Shown: piece by piece, positions 38,692-47,705 of the stretch
Numbering within the stretch: the first letter of the stretch is position 1
Layout of the letters: each line of letters begins with the position of its first letter
Assembly: GCF_013141695.1 (NCBI RefSeq)
Contig: NZ_WHNY01000065.1
Span: 1-64,000, forward strand
DNA length: 64,000 nt
Direction of reading: 5' to 3'
DNA from: Paenibacillus plantarum
GTDB taxonomy: Bacteria; Bacillota; Bacilli; Paenibacillales; NBRC-103111
The notes under the pieces: model-generated
Database searches by the model: none
What the model was told of the DNA's origin: nothing
The model's input: the letters and a program-made list of their open reading frames with translations, nothing else
Translations under genes and position numbers: made by a program

Positions 38692-39367
38692 AGCCATATT
38701 CCCCCCGGATTTGATCGCGAGCAATAAGGCCATTCTCGATTGCAATCACGCGCTTACGCATCGTATTCACGATTTCTTTGTTATGCGTAGCCATGACAAT
38801 GGTGGTACCGCGGAAATTAATTTCCTCCATCAACTTCATAATGCCCCATGACGTTTCGGGGTCCAAATTTCCTGTCGGTTCATCGGCGATAATGACGGAA
38901 GGGCTGTTTATTATTGCCCGGGCAATAGCAACACGTTGCTGTTCGCCCCCGGATAACTGCGATGGGAGGGAGTTTGCCTTGTCCTTTAGCTTAACGAGCT
39001 CAAGAACTTCCATGGTGCGTTTCTTGATTTGCTTCTTAGGAGCCTCAATAACTTCCATGGCGAAAGCTATATTTTCAAAAATCGATAATTTCGGAAGTAA
39101 GCGATAATCTTGGAAAATCACGCCGATATTTCGTCGTACATAAGGAATTTTGCGTTGTTTAAGTTTCTCTAAATTAAATCCATTAACGAAAATTTGACCT
39201 TTCGTTGGTCTTTCTTCTCTATACATCAACTTCATGAAAGTAGATTTACCTGCGCCTGAAGGTCCAACCACATAGACAAACTCATTGCGGTCCACTTTTA
39301 CATTAATACCTCTTAATGCATGAGTCCCGTTGGCGTATGTTTTCCATACGTCCTGCATTTCGATCAC
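38681..39367 (-). CDS. ftsE: Cell division ATP-binding protein FtsE
   Basis: A 228-residue ABC ATPase that powers FtsX. It has Walker A GPSGAGKST, signature LSGGEQQRVAIARA, Walker B VIIADEPTGNLDP and the H-loop ATHNKE. The start is GTG, 9 bases after AGGA. Its gene overlaps ftsX by 11 bp. It is divergent from the VanW gene, so the 217-bp gap should hold two promoters; neither is clear enough to place. Confidence 0.96.
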   Translation of the reverse strand: MIEMQDVWKTYANGTHALRGINVKVDRNEFVYVVGPSGAGKSTFMKLMYREERPTKGQIFVNGFNLEKLKQRKIPYVRRNIGVIFQDYRLLPKLSIFENIAFAMEVIEAPKKQIKKRTMEVLELVKLKDKANSLPSQLSGGEQQRVAIARAIINSPSVIIADEPTGNLDPETSWGIMKLMEEINFRGTTIVMATHNKEIVNTMRKRVIAIENGLIARDQIRGEYGYED

Positions 39368-39584
39368 AATATCACATCCTAATTATATAGATAGCCTATA
39401 TCCATTCGACACAAAAGGTGAAAATCCTTCTAAAACCTCTTTGAAATTCATGGGGAATACCGTCATTATACCATGCATTGCACATATTTTAGCCGAATCA
39501 GGATTATGTACTAAATTGGCATCGAGATTGATACATATAAAGAGACAGGCCGTATCACATTCGTATGTAAAGGAGTGGCTCTTC

Positions 39585-41018
39585 ATGACACGCTCATTCA
39601 GAAACCCCATCCTCTATTTCTCGCTCGCTCTTGGTTTATTCGTCACGTGCGGCACCGCACTCTACATATATGGATCTCAATCTACGTTCCCTAAGAATGT
39701 CACGATTGCTGGCTGGCGTGTGGGCGGAATGCCTTATGCGACATTTCAGTCTGAATCCGAACAGCGCCTGAAGCGACTAGCCGCTTTCCCGGTCCTTTTG
39801 CATACATCCTATCCAGAAGTTCCTGCCAAAGAATTGTCACTTGGACAACTCGGCATTCGTTATGACAAGAACCTCCTCACACAATCTCTCCAACATTTAA
39901 CTAGCGGATCTCCCTTCGAACGCGCCAAAGCCCGCTGGACCTTGCGAAATGCGAATATCCCTTTAAATGTCTCGCTGGATCCCACTCAACTTACGGCCAC
40001 TGTAAAGGACAATTGGAAAGAGCTATACACGAAACAGCCTATTGCTGCCAAACGCATCCTCAAATCGCAAGACCAGGTTGATTACGAACCGGAGCGAAAC
40101 GTGCTGCGCATCGATACTGCGCACTTACAGGAGCAGCTACAAAGCATCGCACCCAGCTTGGGTACGCTAACGCACACCGCACCACTCGGGCTCTCGTTAC
40201 CCATTTATGAGCTGAGCCCTACTATTACAATGGCATCCTTGAAGCGGCAAGGTATCGATGGCAAAATTTCTGAATTCACGACCTCGTTCCCCCAATCAGG
40301 CGAAGGGCGGGTTCACAATATACGAGCAACCGCTACATCCATACAGGATTACTTGATGGCACCGGGCGACACCTTTGATTACAGTAAAATTATTGCACAG
40401 ACGGAAGCCAAATTCGGGTACAAGGAAGCCCCTGTTATTCTCAATGGAAGTCTCGTCCCAGGAATCGGCGGCGGCATATGCCAAGTATCCACAACACTCT
40501 ATAATGCCGTTTTACGCAGCGGTCTTGAAATCGTAGAACGACGTAATCACTCTCTCCCGGTCAGTTACGTCCCTCTCGGGCAAGATGCCACATTCGCAAG
40601 CGGCTATATTAATTTCAAATTTCGTAACAATACCAATAGCTATATCTGGATTCGTACCATAACGACGGATTCAGCGGTGACTGTGAAACTTTTTGGGCAT
40701 CAAACACCAACGATCACCTATGACATTGCGTCCAAGATCGTAGAAACGATTCCGCCTCCGGTCAAATATGTGAACAACCCAAGCTTGAGCCCAGGGTTAG
40801 AACGCCCCATCAGCGCGGGAAAAGTCGGTTACAAGGTTGAGACCTATCGAACCAAACGAGAAAACGGCACAATCGTGAGCAAAGAATTAATCTCGAAGGA
40901 TCAGTATTCACCTGTGCCTACCGTCATCGCGGCCAACCGTAAAGGTCTCCAAACGGAGGACCCAACTCCAAAGCAACCTATGGTGGAAGATGGCGTAAGT
41001 ACGCTCGCTGTACAATGA
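39585..41018 (+). CDS. VanW-family cell wall-associated protein
   Basis: A 477-residue protein with an N-terminal membrane helix (ILYFSLALGLFVTCGTALYIYG), peptidoglycan-binding-like repeats (about 45-230), a VanW domain (PGDTFDYS ... GIGGGICQVSTTLYNAVLRSGLEIVERRNHS, about 265-365) and a C-terminal G5-like region. VanW was named from a glycopeptide-resistance cluster, but most members are chromosomal wall proteins of unknown function, so this is no evidence for resistance. AAGGAGTGG precedes ATG 39585. The longer open frame from 39330 overlaps ftsE and has no ribosome binding site. Confidence 0.85.
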   Translation: MTRSFRNPILYFSLALGLFVTCGTALYIYGSQSTFPKNVTIAGWRVGGMPYATFQSESEQRLKRLAAFPVLLHTSYPEVPAKELSLGQLGIRYDKNLLTQSLQHLTSGSPFERAKARWTLRNANIPLNVSLDPTQLTATVKDNWKELYTKQPIAAKRILKSQDQVDYEPERNVLRIDTAHLQEQLQSIAPSLGTLTHTAPLGLSLPIYELSPTITMASLKRQGIDGKISEFTTSFPQSGEGRVHNIRATATSIQDYLMAPGDTFDYSKIIAQTEAKFGYKEAPVILNGSLVPGIGGGICQVSTTLYNAVLRSGLEIVERRNHSLPVSYVPLGQDATFASGYINFKFRNNTNSYIWIRTITTDSAVTVKLFGHQTPTITYDIASKIVETIPPPVKYVNNPSLSPGLERPISAGKVGYKVETYRTKRENGTIVSKELISKDQYSPVPTVIAANRKGLQTEDPTPKQPMVEDGVSTLAVQ

Positions 41019-41044
41019 TAACCAATAAATGTGATGAAATCATG

Positions 41045-41090
41045 AAGGTCATGTGACTGTAGTTACTACGTCATTATGACTTTTTTCTTT
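41045..41090 (+). terminator. Terminator of the VanW gene
   Basis: A long imperfect stem (AAGGTCATGTGAC... with ...GTCATTATGACTT), followed by TTTTTTCTTTT. Confidence 0.7.
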
Positions 41091-41131
41091 TATGATAAGA
41101 CTATGGAAAGAGTATTGAAGGAGGCATAACG

Positions 41132-41917
41132 ATGAGCAAAGTGGATTATTTCAAAGAATTAAACTATCGCCTGCGCGGACTTCCTGAGAAGGAGCGCCAA
41201 AATATATTGAAAGTATATGAAGAATTATTTCAAAAAGCCGTTGAAAACGGCAAGCATGAAGATGAGGTATCACAGTCTCTCGGCTATCCGCGGGTACCGA
41301 ACTGGGATGCGCAGAAAGAGACACCACCCGTGAAAGAGGAAGTTACCAAGCGTCCCATAGATGAGTTTGATGTTGAAGCGATACAAGCTGAGGAGCTGCC
41401 TTATTCGAATGAGGAGCTTGGAGAGACAGCTATCCCGTATGTCAAACAGCCCGATTCAGCTGCCGGACCGAAAATTCCCGTACAAGCCCCAGAGTCCTGG
41501 ATGCCGCCTGCCTACACACAGCCGCCTCAGCCGAATTACCCACCTGTGTATAATACACCTTACCCTCCTCCCTATCCGACAGCAAAGCCGGAAAGTGGGA
41601 TTAAGGCGATCATTATTTCGATTATGCTTGGTTTCTTTAATCTCGTATTCGTTCTAGGTCCGTGGGTCGGGATATGTTCAGCTTTGATTGGGTTATTCGC
41701 TGCCGGATTCGCTCTTCTGATCGCACCTGTTGTTGGCGTGCTTACTAGCTTAGCGGGAACATCGGGGAGTGACTTCCAATTCATTTCCTTTTCACTACTT
41801 GCCTGCTTTGGCCTAGGCATCATCATCACAACGCTTAGCACTTGGCTGCTCAAACAGTTTTTCAAGCTTAGCTGGAAGTACATCCAATTCAACGCCAAAT
41901 TGATTAAGGGGGTTTAA
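41132..41917 (+). CDS. DUF1700 (HAAS domain) membrane protein
   Basis: A 261-residue protein. The N-terminal HAAS/DUF1700 segment (YFKELNYRLRGLPEKERQNILKVYEELF) is about 75 residues. A Pro-rich linker (about 125-150, PPQPNYPPVYN) follows, then three or four membrane helices. GAAGGAGG precedes the ATG. It forms a pair with the DUF4097 gene 3 bp downstream. In other Firmicutes these two often follow a PadR regulator, which is missing here. The role is unknown; envelope-stress sensing has been suggested for the module. Confidence 0.83.
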   Translation: MSKVDYFKELNYRLRGLPEKERQNILKVYEELFQKAVENGKHEDEVSQSLGYPRVPNWDAQKETPPVKEEVTKRPIDEFDVEAIQAEELPYSNEELGETAIPYVKQPDSAAGPKIPVQAPESWMPPAYTQPPQPNYPPVYNTPYPPPYPTAKPESGIKAIIISIMLGFFNLVFVLGPWVGICSALIGLFAAGFALLIAPVVGVLTSLAGTSGSDFQFISFSLLACFGLGIIITTLSTWLLKQFFKLSWKYIQFNAKLIKGV

Positions 41918-41920
41918 GCC

Positions 41921-42811
41921 ATGCAACGTAAAGTGAAATTTTTCTTAGTGACCGGCTTTATCTGCCTGGCAATAGGCTTGATTGGAGCAGCCGTCTCTTT
42001 CCAATCCTTGGATTTCGATGCAGGTGTCTCAAACATAGATGTCGAGAAGAAAATAGCCGCAGCCAATATCGATACATTAATTATTGAAAATGATATCTCA
42101 GGCATTACTTTCGTTCCTAGCAATTCAGATGAAATCAGCGTTCGTTTAGTCGGTGCTGCTCGATCCGAGAATGATCAGAACTGCACAATCGAAGCCGTGA
42201 CAGAGGGTTCAAATACGTGGCGAGTCGACGTCTGTACGAATAGAAAGCAACACATTGATTTCGGATTTGACATCACCGAATTCAAAAGCTTATTCAGTGG
42301 TCAAAGCCTTCGTTTACGAACAGAAGTCAGTTTGCCCGACAAACTTTACAAAGCCATCACTGTCAGGACAGATACAGGTAGCATCAACTTCAAGGAAGTG
42401 AAAGCTGAGAAGCTAACGGCTAGTGCAGATACGGGAACTATTACGGTTGACCGTTATGAAGGAAAAACATTGAATCTGCAAACAGACACAGGCAGTATTC
42501 ATCTCAATGATGGGCAGGGCAATGTGAAACTCAAAACCGATACCGGTTCCATTACTGCGAAGCTTCGTGAGCTTGGTGATGCAGTTACCGCTGAATCAGA
42601 CACAGGCTCAGTACGCATACAGCTAGATTCCACACCTACAGATGCGAGCTTCGATCTACGCACAGATACAGGCAGCGCTGCGCTGGATGTACCAGGTGTG
42701 AACGTTCAACAGCGAACCAGCCGCAATGAAGCCAAAGGCACTATCGGCAATGGCAGTAAAAAAGTTACGGTGCGGACAGATACAGGTTATGTAGAGGTTA
42801 AGGGTAGATAA
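41921..42811 (+). CDS. DUF4097 beta-repeat surface protein
   Basis: A 296-residue protein with an N-terminal signal anchor (FFLVTGFICLAIGLIGAAVSF) and a parallel-beta repeat domain of the DUF4097 type. The motif (T/S)DTGS or TDTGT recurs seven or eight times between about residues 145 and 295 at roughly 20-residue spacing, marking turns of a beta-solenoid. It is coupled to the DUF1700 gene with a 3-bp gap. The function is unknown, but an extracytoplasmic location is likely. A strong terminator follows. Confidence 0.83.
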   Translation: MQRKVKFFLVTGFICLAIGLIGAAVSFQSLDFDAGVSNIDVEKKIAAANIDTLIIENDISGITFVPSNSDEISVRLVGAARSENDQNCTIEAVTEGSNTWRVDVCTNRKQHIDFGFDITEFKSLFSGQSLRLRTEVSLPDKLYKAITVRTDTGSINFKEVKAEKLTASADTGTITVDRYEGKTLNLQTDTGSIHLNDGQGNVKLKTDTGSITAKLRELGDAVTAESDTGSVRIQLDSTPTDASFDLRTDTGSAALDVPGVNVQQRTSRNEAKGTIGNGSKKVTVRTDTGYVEVKGR

Positions 42812-42838
42812 CTGTTTCAGATACACATCGTTTTTCCC

Positions 42839-42885
42839 GAGGCTGTCTCTTAGGTCCATTCGACCTTTTGAGACAGCCTCTTTTC
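42839..42885 (+). terminator. Terminator of the DUF1700-DUF4097 operon
   Basis: A perfect 11-bp stem GAGGCTGTCTC with its complement 42870-42880, followed by TTTTCGTT. Confidence 0.85.
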
Positions 42886-42965
42886 GTTAACAAAGCAATT
42901 GCTTACATTTATATTATTTTGTCGAAGAAGAAGGAATTAAGTCACACGCCCCCGAATATACAAAA

Positions 42966-43014
42966 ATATACAGTTTTCCTCTATATTTATCCAAATGTTA
43001 ATAAAACTGTATAT
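42966..43014. promoter_or_regulatory. Inverted repeat upstream of the DUF975 gene
   Basis: ATATACAGTTTT (42966-42977) and its exact complement AAAACTGTATAT (43003-43014) flank 25 AT-rich bases, ending 22 bp before the ATG. It could be an operator with two half-sites or a leader hairpin. Confidence 0.5.
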
Positions 43015-43036
43015 ACAAAGAGAGAAGAGGGTCAAC

Positions 43037-43669
43037 ATGAAAAATAGTAGAGAAATTCGAGAAGAAGCAAGAAAAGCATTAAAAGGGAATTGGCTTGCAG
43101 CAGTTGGGCTGTATCTAATTACCATTCTAATCACACTCCCATTTGCGATTGGCAGTAGTTTAACTGAAAACGGTGAGCATTACGTATTATCTATCTTGTT
43201 TAGTTTGGGTTCCATCCTTCTTTCCGTTGTTATATCCACAACCGTATCAACTTACTTCCTTCACATAGCTAGACAACAGAAGATTGGGTATGCTGACTCA
43301 TTTTCATTTGCATTTAAAAAATTCTGGCCATTTTTCAAGTTAACTTTTTTAATGGGACTCAAAATATTGGCTTGGACTCTTCTATTTATCATCCCAGGTA
43401 TTATTGCTTCTTTACGATATTCACAAGCAATATACATTAAGTTAGACAATCCAGAATTATCTTCATCGAAAGCCATTCGAGTTAGTTCGGAGATGATGAA
43501 AGGGTACAAGTGGAAATACTTTTGTTTAGCTCTTAGTTTTATAGGATGGGTACTATTAGTTCCATTCACATTATTTATTGGAGGATTATGGGTTAGCGCT
43601 TATTATAATACCGCAAGATCCGTATTCTACGATATCCTGAACGCGGACAGAATAGTTAAGCTCACCTAA
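43037..43669 (+). CDS. DUF975 integral membrane protein
   Basis: A 210-residue membrane protein with about five helices. The start (KNSREIREEARKALKGNW) and the region FIIPGIIASLRYSQAIYIKLDNPELSSSKAIRVSSEMMKGYK (quoted only as a region) are the DUF975 hallmarks. ATG 43037 follows GAGG; the frame opens earlier at 42995 within the inverted repeat and lacks a site. It is monocistronic. Base composition is more AT-rich than its neighbours, which hints at separate origin or weak expression. The function is unknown. Confidence 0.85.
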   Translation: MKNSREIREEARKALKGNWLAAVGLYLITILITLPFAIGSSLTENGEHYVLSILFSLGSILLSVVISTTVSTYFLHIARQQKIGYADSFSFAFKKFWPFFKLTFLMGLKILAWTLLFIIPGIIASLRYSQAIYIKLDNPELSSSKAIRVSSEMMKGYKWKYFCLALSFIGWVLLVPFTLFIGGLWVSAYYNTARSVFYDILNADRIVKLT

Positions 43670-43695
43670 TAAGTCATACCATAAACTTAAACAAT

Positions 43696-43743
43696 AAAGC
43701 TCCTCCCAAGCATCCGATGGATGACGGGAAGAGCTTTTTTACG
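43696..43743 (+). terminator. Terminator of the DUF975 gene (duplicate sequence)
   Basis: Stem AAAGCTCCTCCC with GGGAAGAGCTTT (one mismatch), then TTTT. The right arm and tail (43725-43743) are identical to those at 49497-49517. Confidence 0.8.
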
Positions 43744-43756
43744 ATAAATGGACTTC

Positions 43757-44131
43757 TCAAGCGGTGACCTCTTTCAAAAAGTTCTGAATCTTCTCCAATA
43801 GCCGATTCCAATCAACCGGCTTCGTATCGAAGTCATCGCAGCCAGCCTCGAAAGCCATCTCCCGATCCGATGCCATGGCATGGGCGGTTAGCGCGATAAT
43901 GGGAATTCCTTGCGTCTCCGGCGATGCTTTGAGCAGTCGTGTCGCTTGCCAGCCATCCATGACAGGAAGACTCATATCCATAAGTATAAGAGCTGGCGCT
44001 TCGGTCCGCGCTGCATCGACGCCTTGCTGTCCGTCTGTCGCCATAATGACTTCAAAGCCTTTGCGGATTAAACGGCGGGACAGCATGTCACGATTCATTT
44101 CGTTATCTTCCACCAATAAAATTTTAAACAT
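43757..44131 (-). CDS. Single-domain response regulator
   Basis: A 124-residue CheY-like receiver with no output domain. The phosphoacceptor is Asp52 ([14 protein letters not shown]), the acidic pocket is VEDNEMNRD, and the conserved Thr (ALTA) and Lys (TKP) are present. Its ATG overlaps the kinase stop by 8 bp, so it is translationally coupled to it; the site GAGGAA is 12 bases upstream. It is the last gene of the HD-GYP / H-NOX / kinase operon and probably receives phosphate from that kinase. Confidence 0.9.
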   Translation of the reverse strand: MFKILLVEDNEMNRDMLSRRLIRKGFEVIMATDGQQGVDAARTEAPALILMDMSLPVMDGWQATRLLKASPETQGIPIIALTAHAMASDREMAFEAGCDDFDTKPVDWNRLLEKIQNFLKEVTA

Positions 44132-45881
44132 GGTCGTCCGCTTCCTCTTTACGTCGAATACAGGCCTGATCTCCGTTGCTATGCTCATTCATTGCACTTG
44201 CCATAAGGCTGCGGATTTCCTGCAGCAGCGTTTCACGCTTAAAACTTCCTTTTTGGACAATGTTTTTCACATACCCGTTCAGCCGCATCCGGTCTTCGGA
44301 ATTAATATCTTTCGCAGTAACAACGACAATCGGTATCCATTGCCAACCCTCACGTTTGCGCAGCTCCGTAACAAACTCGAAACCATCCATGCCCGGCATC
44401 ATTAAATCGAGCAAAATCAATTGCGGAAGCGCTTGAGACATCATGTTCAATGCCGCGCGACCATCCTTCGCCTTCGAGACTTTGAAGCCTTCCCTTTCCA
44501 ACATTTGTGTCATCATGTGGCTTGTTGTCACGTCATCCTCGATGACAAGTACCGCGTTGGTTTGACGCTCAGGGATATGCTTATCCAACACAGCGATTAA
44601 TTTATCGATGTACACCGGCTTGGTCAGAAACTCTGCCGCGCCAAGCGCATAGCCCGTATTCTTGTCATCGGTCATCGACATCATGATAACGGGGATACCG
44701 GATAATTCCGGATCGTTCTTAAGCGTCGTCAGCACGGCCCAACCATCCATGCCCGGCATAAGTACATCTAGGGATATCAAGGTAGGACGCAGCTCTCTAG
44801 CGAGTCGAATGCCTTCTTCACCATTTTGGGCCAAAGCAACCGTACAGCCTTCTTTGCCGAGAAACCTCTGCATCTGTTGCAGTACAGCTGGATCATCGTC
44901 AATGACTAACACCGTGCGATTGTTTTGAATGTCGAGCGGACTGTTCTCCATCAATTCATCAGGGCTTCCACCCGCCTGATTCTCCTGCAAAGGCAACCAA
45001 GCGGTAAACGTTGTACCTTGACCGTGCACACTATCAACGGTGATATGGCCGCCCATCATTTGGCACAGCTTCTGAGAGATTGCAAGTCCAAGCCCCGTAC
45101 CTCCGTATTTCCTCGTTGTCGAGGAATCAGCCTGTTTAAACGCTTGGAATAGATGCGTCATCTGCTCCGCCGTCATCCCGATCCCGGTATCCTGAATACT
45201 GAAGCTAATGCCCGATTGCCGATTGACCATCTCGTAACCAGCCGTCAGCCAGATGGTGCCATCCTTCGTAAACTTACCTGCATTGCTCAACAAATTGAAG
45301 AGAACCTGCATCAGTTTCGTAATATCTGTTCGTATTTCCCCTTCAGGGAAAACGACCTCCAAACGGTTGCCGCCTGCCTCTATAAGCGGATTGACTGTCG
45401 TCAGCACATTGCGAATCAAGGTCGGGATATCACAAACTTCTAGATACATATCCATCTTGCCTGATTCGATCTTGGAGAGATCCAGAATATCATTAATGAG
45501 TGTCAGCAGATGCTTGCCGGCGTTATGAATTTTGCCCAAGTCGTCTGCAAATGCGGGTTCATTCATATCTTCGGCATCTTCTTTGAGCATCTCGCTATAG
45601 CCAATGATCGCATTCAGCGGTGTTCGCAGCTCATGGCTCATATTCGCGAGGAACTGACTTTTGATCTGATTGGCTTCGATCGCCTCGTCACGCGCTTTGG
45701 AAAGCTCCGCCGTACGCTCCTTCACCAATTCCTCCAGTTGATCATTTAACTGCATCAGCTCTTGATTCACATAATAAATTTCCCGAGTCTTCTCCTCGGC
45801 GATCTGTTCGGCTGCCTTCCGCGCTTTCTTCTCCCGCTCTAGCTGCCTTCGAAGAACATCAATTTCGGATATATCCTCCAT
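44124..45881 (-). CDS. Hybrid histidine kinase with two receiver domains
   Basis: A 585-residue soluble kinase: N-terminal coiled coil (about 1-70), HisKA with His83 ([10 protein letters not shown]), HATPase_c ([24 protein letters not shown]), then REC1 (Asp372) and REC2 (Asp492). There is no membrane helix and no sensor domain of its own. It begins immediately after the H-NOX stop. Stand-alone H-NOX proteins bind and regulate adjacent soluble kinases in proteobacteria, so NO/heme control of this kinase is inferred. Likely targets are the single receiver downstream and the HD-GYP regulator. Confidence 0.93.
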   Translation of the reverse strand: MEDISEIDVLRRQLEREKKARKAAEQIAEEKTREIYYVNQELMQLNDQLEELVKERTAELSKARDEAIEANQIKSQFLANMSHELRTPLNAIIGYSEMLKEDAEDMNEPAFADDLGKIHNAGKHLLTLINDILDLSKIESGKMDMYLEVCDIPTLIRNVLTTVNPLIEAGGNRLEVVFPEGEIRTDITKLMQVLFNLLSNAGKFTKDGTIWLTAGYEMVNRQSGISFSIQDTGIGMTAEQMTHLFQAFKQADSSTTRKYGGTGLGLAISQKLCQMMGGHITVDSVHGQGTTFTAWLPLQENQAGGSPDELMENSPLDIQNNRTVLVIDDDPAVLQQMQRFLGKEGCTVALAQNGEEGIRLARELRPTLISLDVLMPGMDGWAVLTTLKNDPELSGIPVIMMSMTDDKNTGYALGAAEFLTKPVYIDKLIAVLDKHIPERQTNAVLVIEDDVTTSHMMTQMLEREGFKVSKAKDGRAALNMMSQALPQLILLDLMMPGMDGFEFVTELRKREGWQWIPIVVVTAKDINSEDRMRLNGYVKNIVQKGSFKRETLLQEIRSLMASAMNEHSNGDQACIRRKEEADDHV

Positions 45882-46427
45882 TTATCTCACTTCCGCTTTC
45901 GACAAAATAAACCGTGCCGCGGTTCCTTCCTCCAAGTTCTCGCGAACCACGTTAATCGCCTCACCATAATGCTGAATGCACCCGTTAATCAGCCCTTCAG
46001 CCAAATCCGCAAACGGTCGCGAGGAGCGATAAATCATGATCAGCGTCCCTTCTACGGATGTGTCATATTCGAACGCAGGCAGCTCGGCGCCTGGATAGAG
46101 CTTACGAACTTCAACGTGAATATAGCTGTCCACCTTTTGCAAAAAACTAAATACCGTACTGTTTTCTTCAAGAAATTGCGGGTGCAGCTCAGTAAGCTGG
46201 GTAAACAAATATTCACCGAACGTGATAATCAAATCGGTAACGGGGATGCTTGTCCGCTGGCTTAACTGCACGATAAGTTGAATCATTTCATTATGATGAT
46301 AAGTGCCCACAGAGGTATAGCTGCCGCCCGAAGGTAAATCCGAGCCTTCAATAATTTGATCGACGATGCTTAAAGAGAATTTATTTTCAACCATTTCCAG
46401 AAAAGAAGTAAAAACCATGCCTTTCAT
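45882..46427 (-). CDS. Stand-alone H-NOX (heme NO/O2-binding) protein
   Basis: A 181-residue H-NOX domain with nothing fused to it. The proximal heme ligand is His104 (SYIHVEVRKLYPGAELP), the heme-propionate motif YxSxR is Tyr133-x-Ser135-x-Arg137, and Pro117 lies in the expected place. These residues and the start MKGMVFTSF are diagnostic, so heme binding is predicted. NO sensing versus O2 binding depends on a distal Tyr that I could not place. ATG 46427 is 9 bases after GGGAG; the open frame continues upstream to 46520 over the end of the HD-GYP gene. It sits between HD-GYP and kinase genes. Confidence 0.9.
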   Translation of the reverse strand: MKGMVFTSFLEMVENKFSLSIVDQIIEGSDLPSGGSYTSVGTYHHNEMIQLIVQLSQRTSIPVTDLIITFGEYLFTQLTELHPQFLEENSTVFSFLQKVDSYIHVEVRKLYPGAELPAFEYDTSVEGTLIMIYRSSRPFADLAEGLINGCIQHYGEAINVVRENLEEGTAARFILSKAEVR

Positions 46428-46446
46428 CGTAACACGCTCCCATTTT

Positions 46447-47490
46447 CTATATAGAATAACTCTCTTTACGTACGATGTGCATGAAGGCATCCACCACTTG
46501 GGGATCAAAATGATAGCCACGCTGCTTCTGAATTTCCGTCAAAGCTTCCTCGGCGGACCAAGCCCGTTTATAGGGGCGTTCGTGCGTCAAGGCATCATAA
46601 AAGTCGGCAAGTGCCACAATGCGCCCTGCAAGTGGAATCTCCTCTCCACTTAAACCGTTCGGATACCCGGTACCGTCCCATTTCTCATGATGCGTTAAGG
46701 CAATCGTATGGGCTAACTGCAAATCCGGGAATTGACTCCCCTCGAGAATACTTGCACCAATCGTCGTATGCGTCTTCATCTGCTCGAATTCTTCTGGACT
46801 GAATCTTCCTGGTTTCAATAAAATATCATCCGGTATGCCTAGCTTCCCGAGATCATGCAAAGGTGTAGCTCGTTCAATCAGCGATGCTTCGTGATCCGAT
46901 AAACCAAGCGAGGAAGCAATCTCCTTCGCCATTTGACCCACACGCTGCGTATGCTGCCCCGTCTGATCATCACGGAATTCCGAAGTTCTTCCTAGTAATT
47001 GCAGGATTTCCAGCTTCGCTTGCTCTAGTTTAACGGTTCGTTCTTGTACGCGCAGCTCTAATAACTGATTCTGGTCTTGCAGCTGCAAATGATAAAATCG
47101 TGTTTTCAACAAGTTCTTGATCCGTAAGACAACTTCTGTTTTATCTAAAGGCTTCGTAAGGAAATCATGAGCGCCCAGGTGCAGCGCTTCCTTCTTGGCC
47201 TCCTGCGTCACATCTGCAGTCAGCACTAAGATCGGCAGAAAATGACCTTCCTCCACCCGTTCTCGTAGCAGCTTCAAAGCTGCGAATCCATCCACATCAG
47301 GCATATGTAAATCCAATAAAATAATATCAGGTTTAATCTCTTCATATAAGACTTCTAGCTGTCTGGGATCCGTTGTACAGTGTAAATTGGAAAAACCTGC
47401 ACGGCTCAGTATTCGCTCTAACAGGCTGATATTGTAGGCCTGATCATCGATAATCAGAAAACGAGCGCCTTGCATCCAAATTTTATCCAT
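46447..47490 (-). CDS. Response regulator with HD-GYP phosphodiesterase domain
   Basis: A 347-residue protein with a receiver domain (phosphoacceptor Asp60, IILLDLHMPDVDGF), a coiled-coil linker (about 130-165) and an HD-GYP domain. The catalytic HD is His212-Asp213 (LHDLGK), and HHE-x2-DG-x-GYP is complete at 267-277, so it should hydrolyse cyclic di-GMP, as the family does. It is first in the operon with H-NOX, hybrid kinase and response regulator. The likely path is gas sensing to kinase to control of cyclic di-GMP level. Confidence 0.92.
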   Translation of the reverse strand: MDKIWMQGARFLIIDDQAYNISLLERILSRAGFSNLHCTTDPRQLEVLYEEIKPDIILLDLHMPDVDGFAALKLLRERVEEGHFLPILVLTADVTQEAKKEALHLGAHDFLTKPLDKTEVVLRIKNLLKTRFYHLQLQDQNQLLELRVQERTVKLEQAKLEILQLLGRTSEFRDDQTGQHTQRVGQMAKEIASSLGLSDHEASLIERATPLHDLGKLGIPDDILLKPGRFSPEEFEQMKTHTTIGASILEGSQFPDLQLAHTIALTHHEKWDGTGYPNGLSGEEIPLAGRIVALADFYDALTHERPYKRAWSAEEALTEIQKQRGYHFDPQVVDAFMHIVRKESYSI

Positions 47491-47537
47491 CTATGCACCT
47501 CATTCCATCCTTGCTTGCTGATCTAATTCTCATGCAT

Positions 47538-47566
47538 ATTTTACCATATATATCATGCTATGTGAC
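47538..47566 (-). promoter_or_regulatory. Possible promoter of the H-NOX operon
   Basis: Extended -10 TGGTAAAAT on the minus strand (TAAAAT at 47538-47543) with a poor -35 GTCACA at 17 bp. Confidence 0.4.
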
Positions 47567-47705
47567 TTTGTAATGTCGAAATTTAGAATAAAAATTAACA
47601 TGGTTTTCATTTAATCGAATTGTAAAAAATTTGTCGAAATAGAGGGAATACAATAATTATCAAGAATATATACAAAATAATACAGAAAGTAGGTAAATTA
47701 ACCAT

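Noticed and set aside
39585-41018. Glycopeptide-resistance gene vanW
   Set aside because: There are no vanA/vanH/vanX or vanRS genes; VanW-domain proteins are common chromosomal wall proteins in this group.
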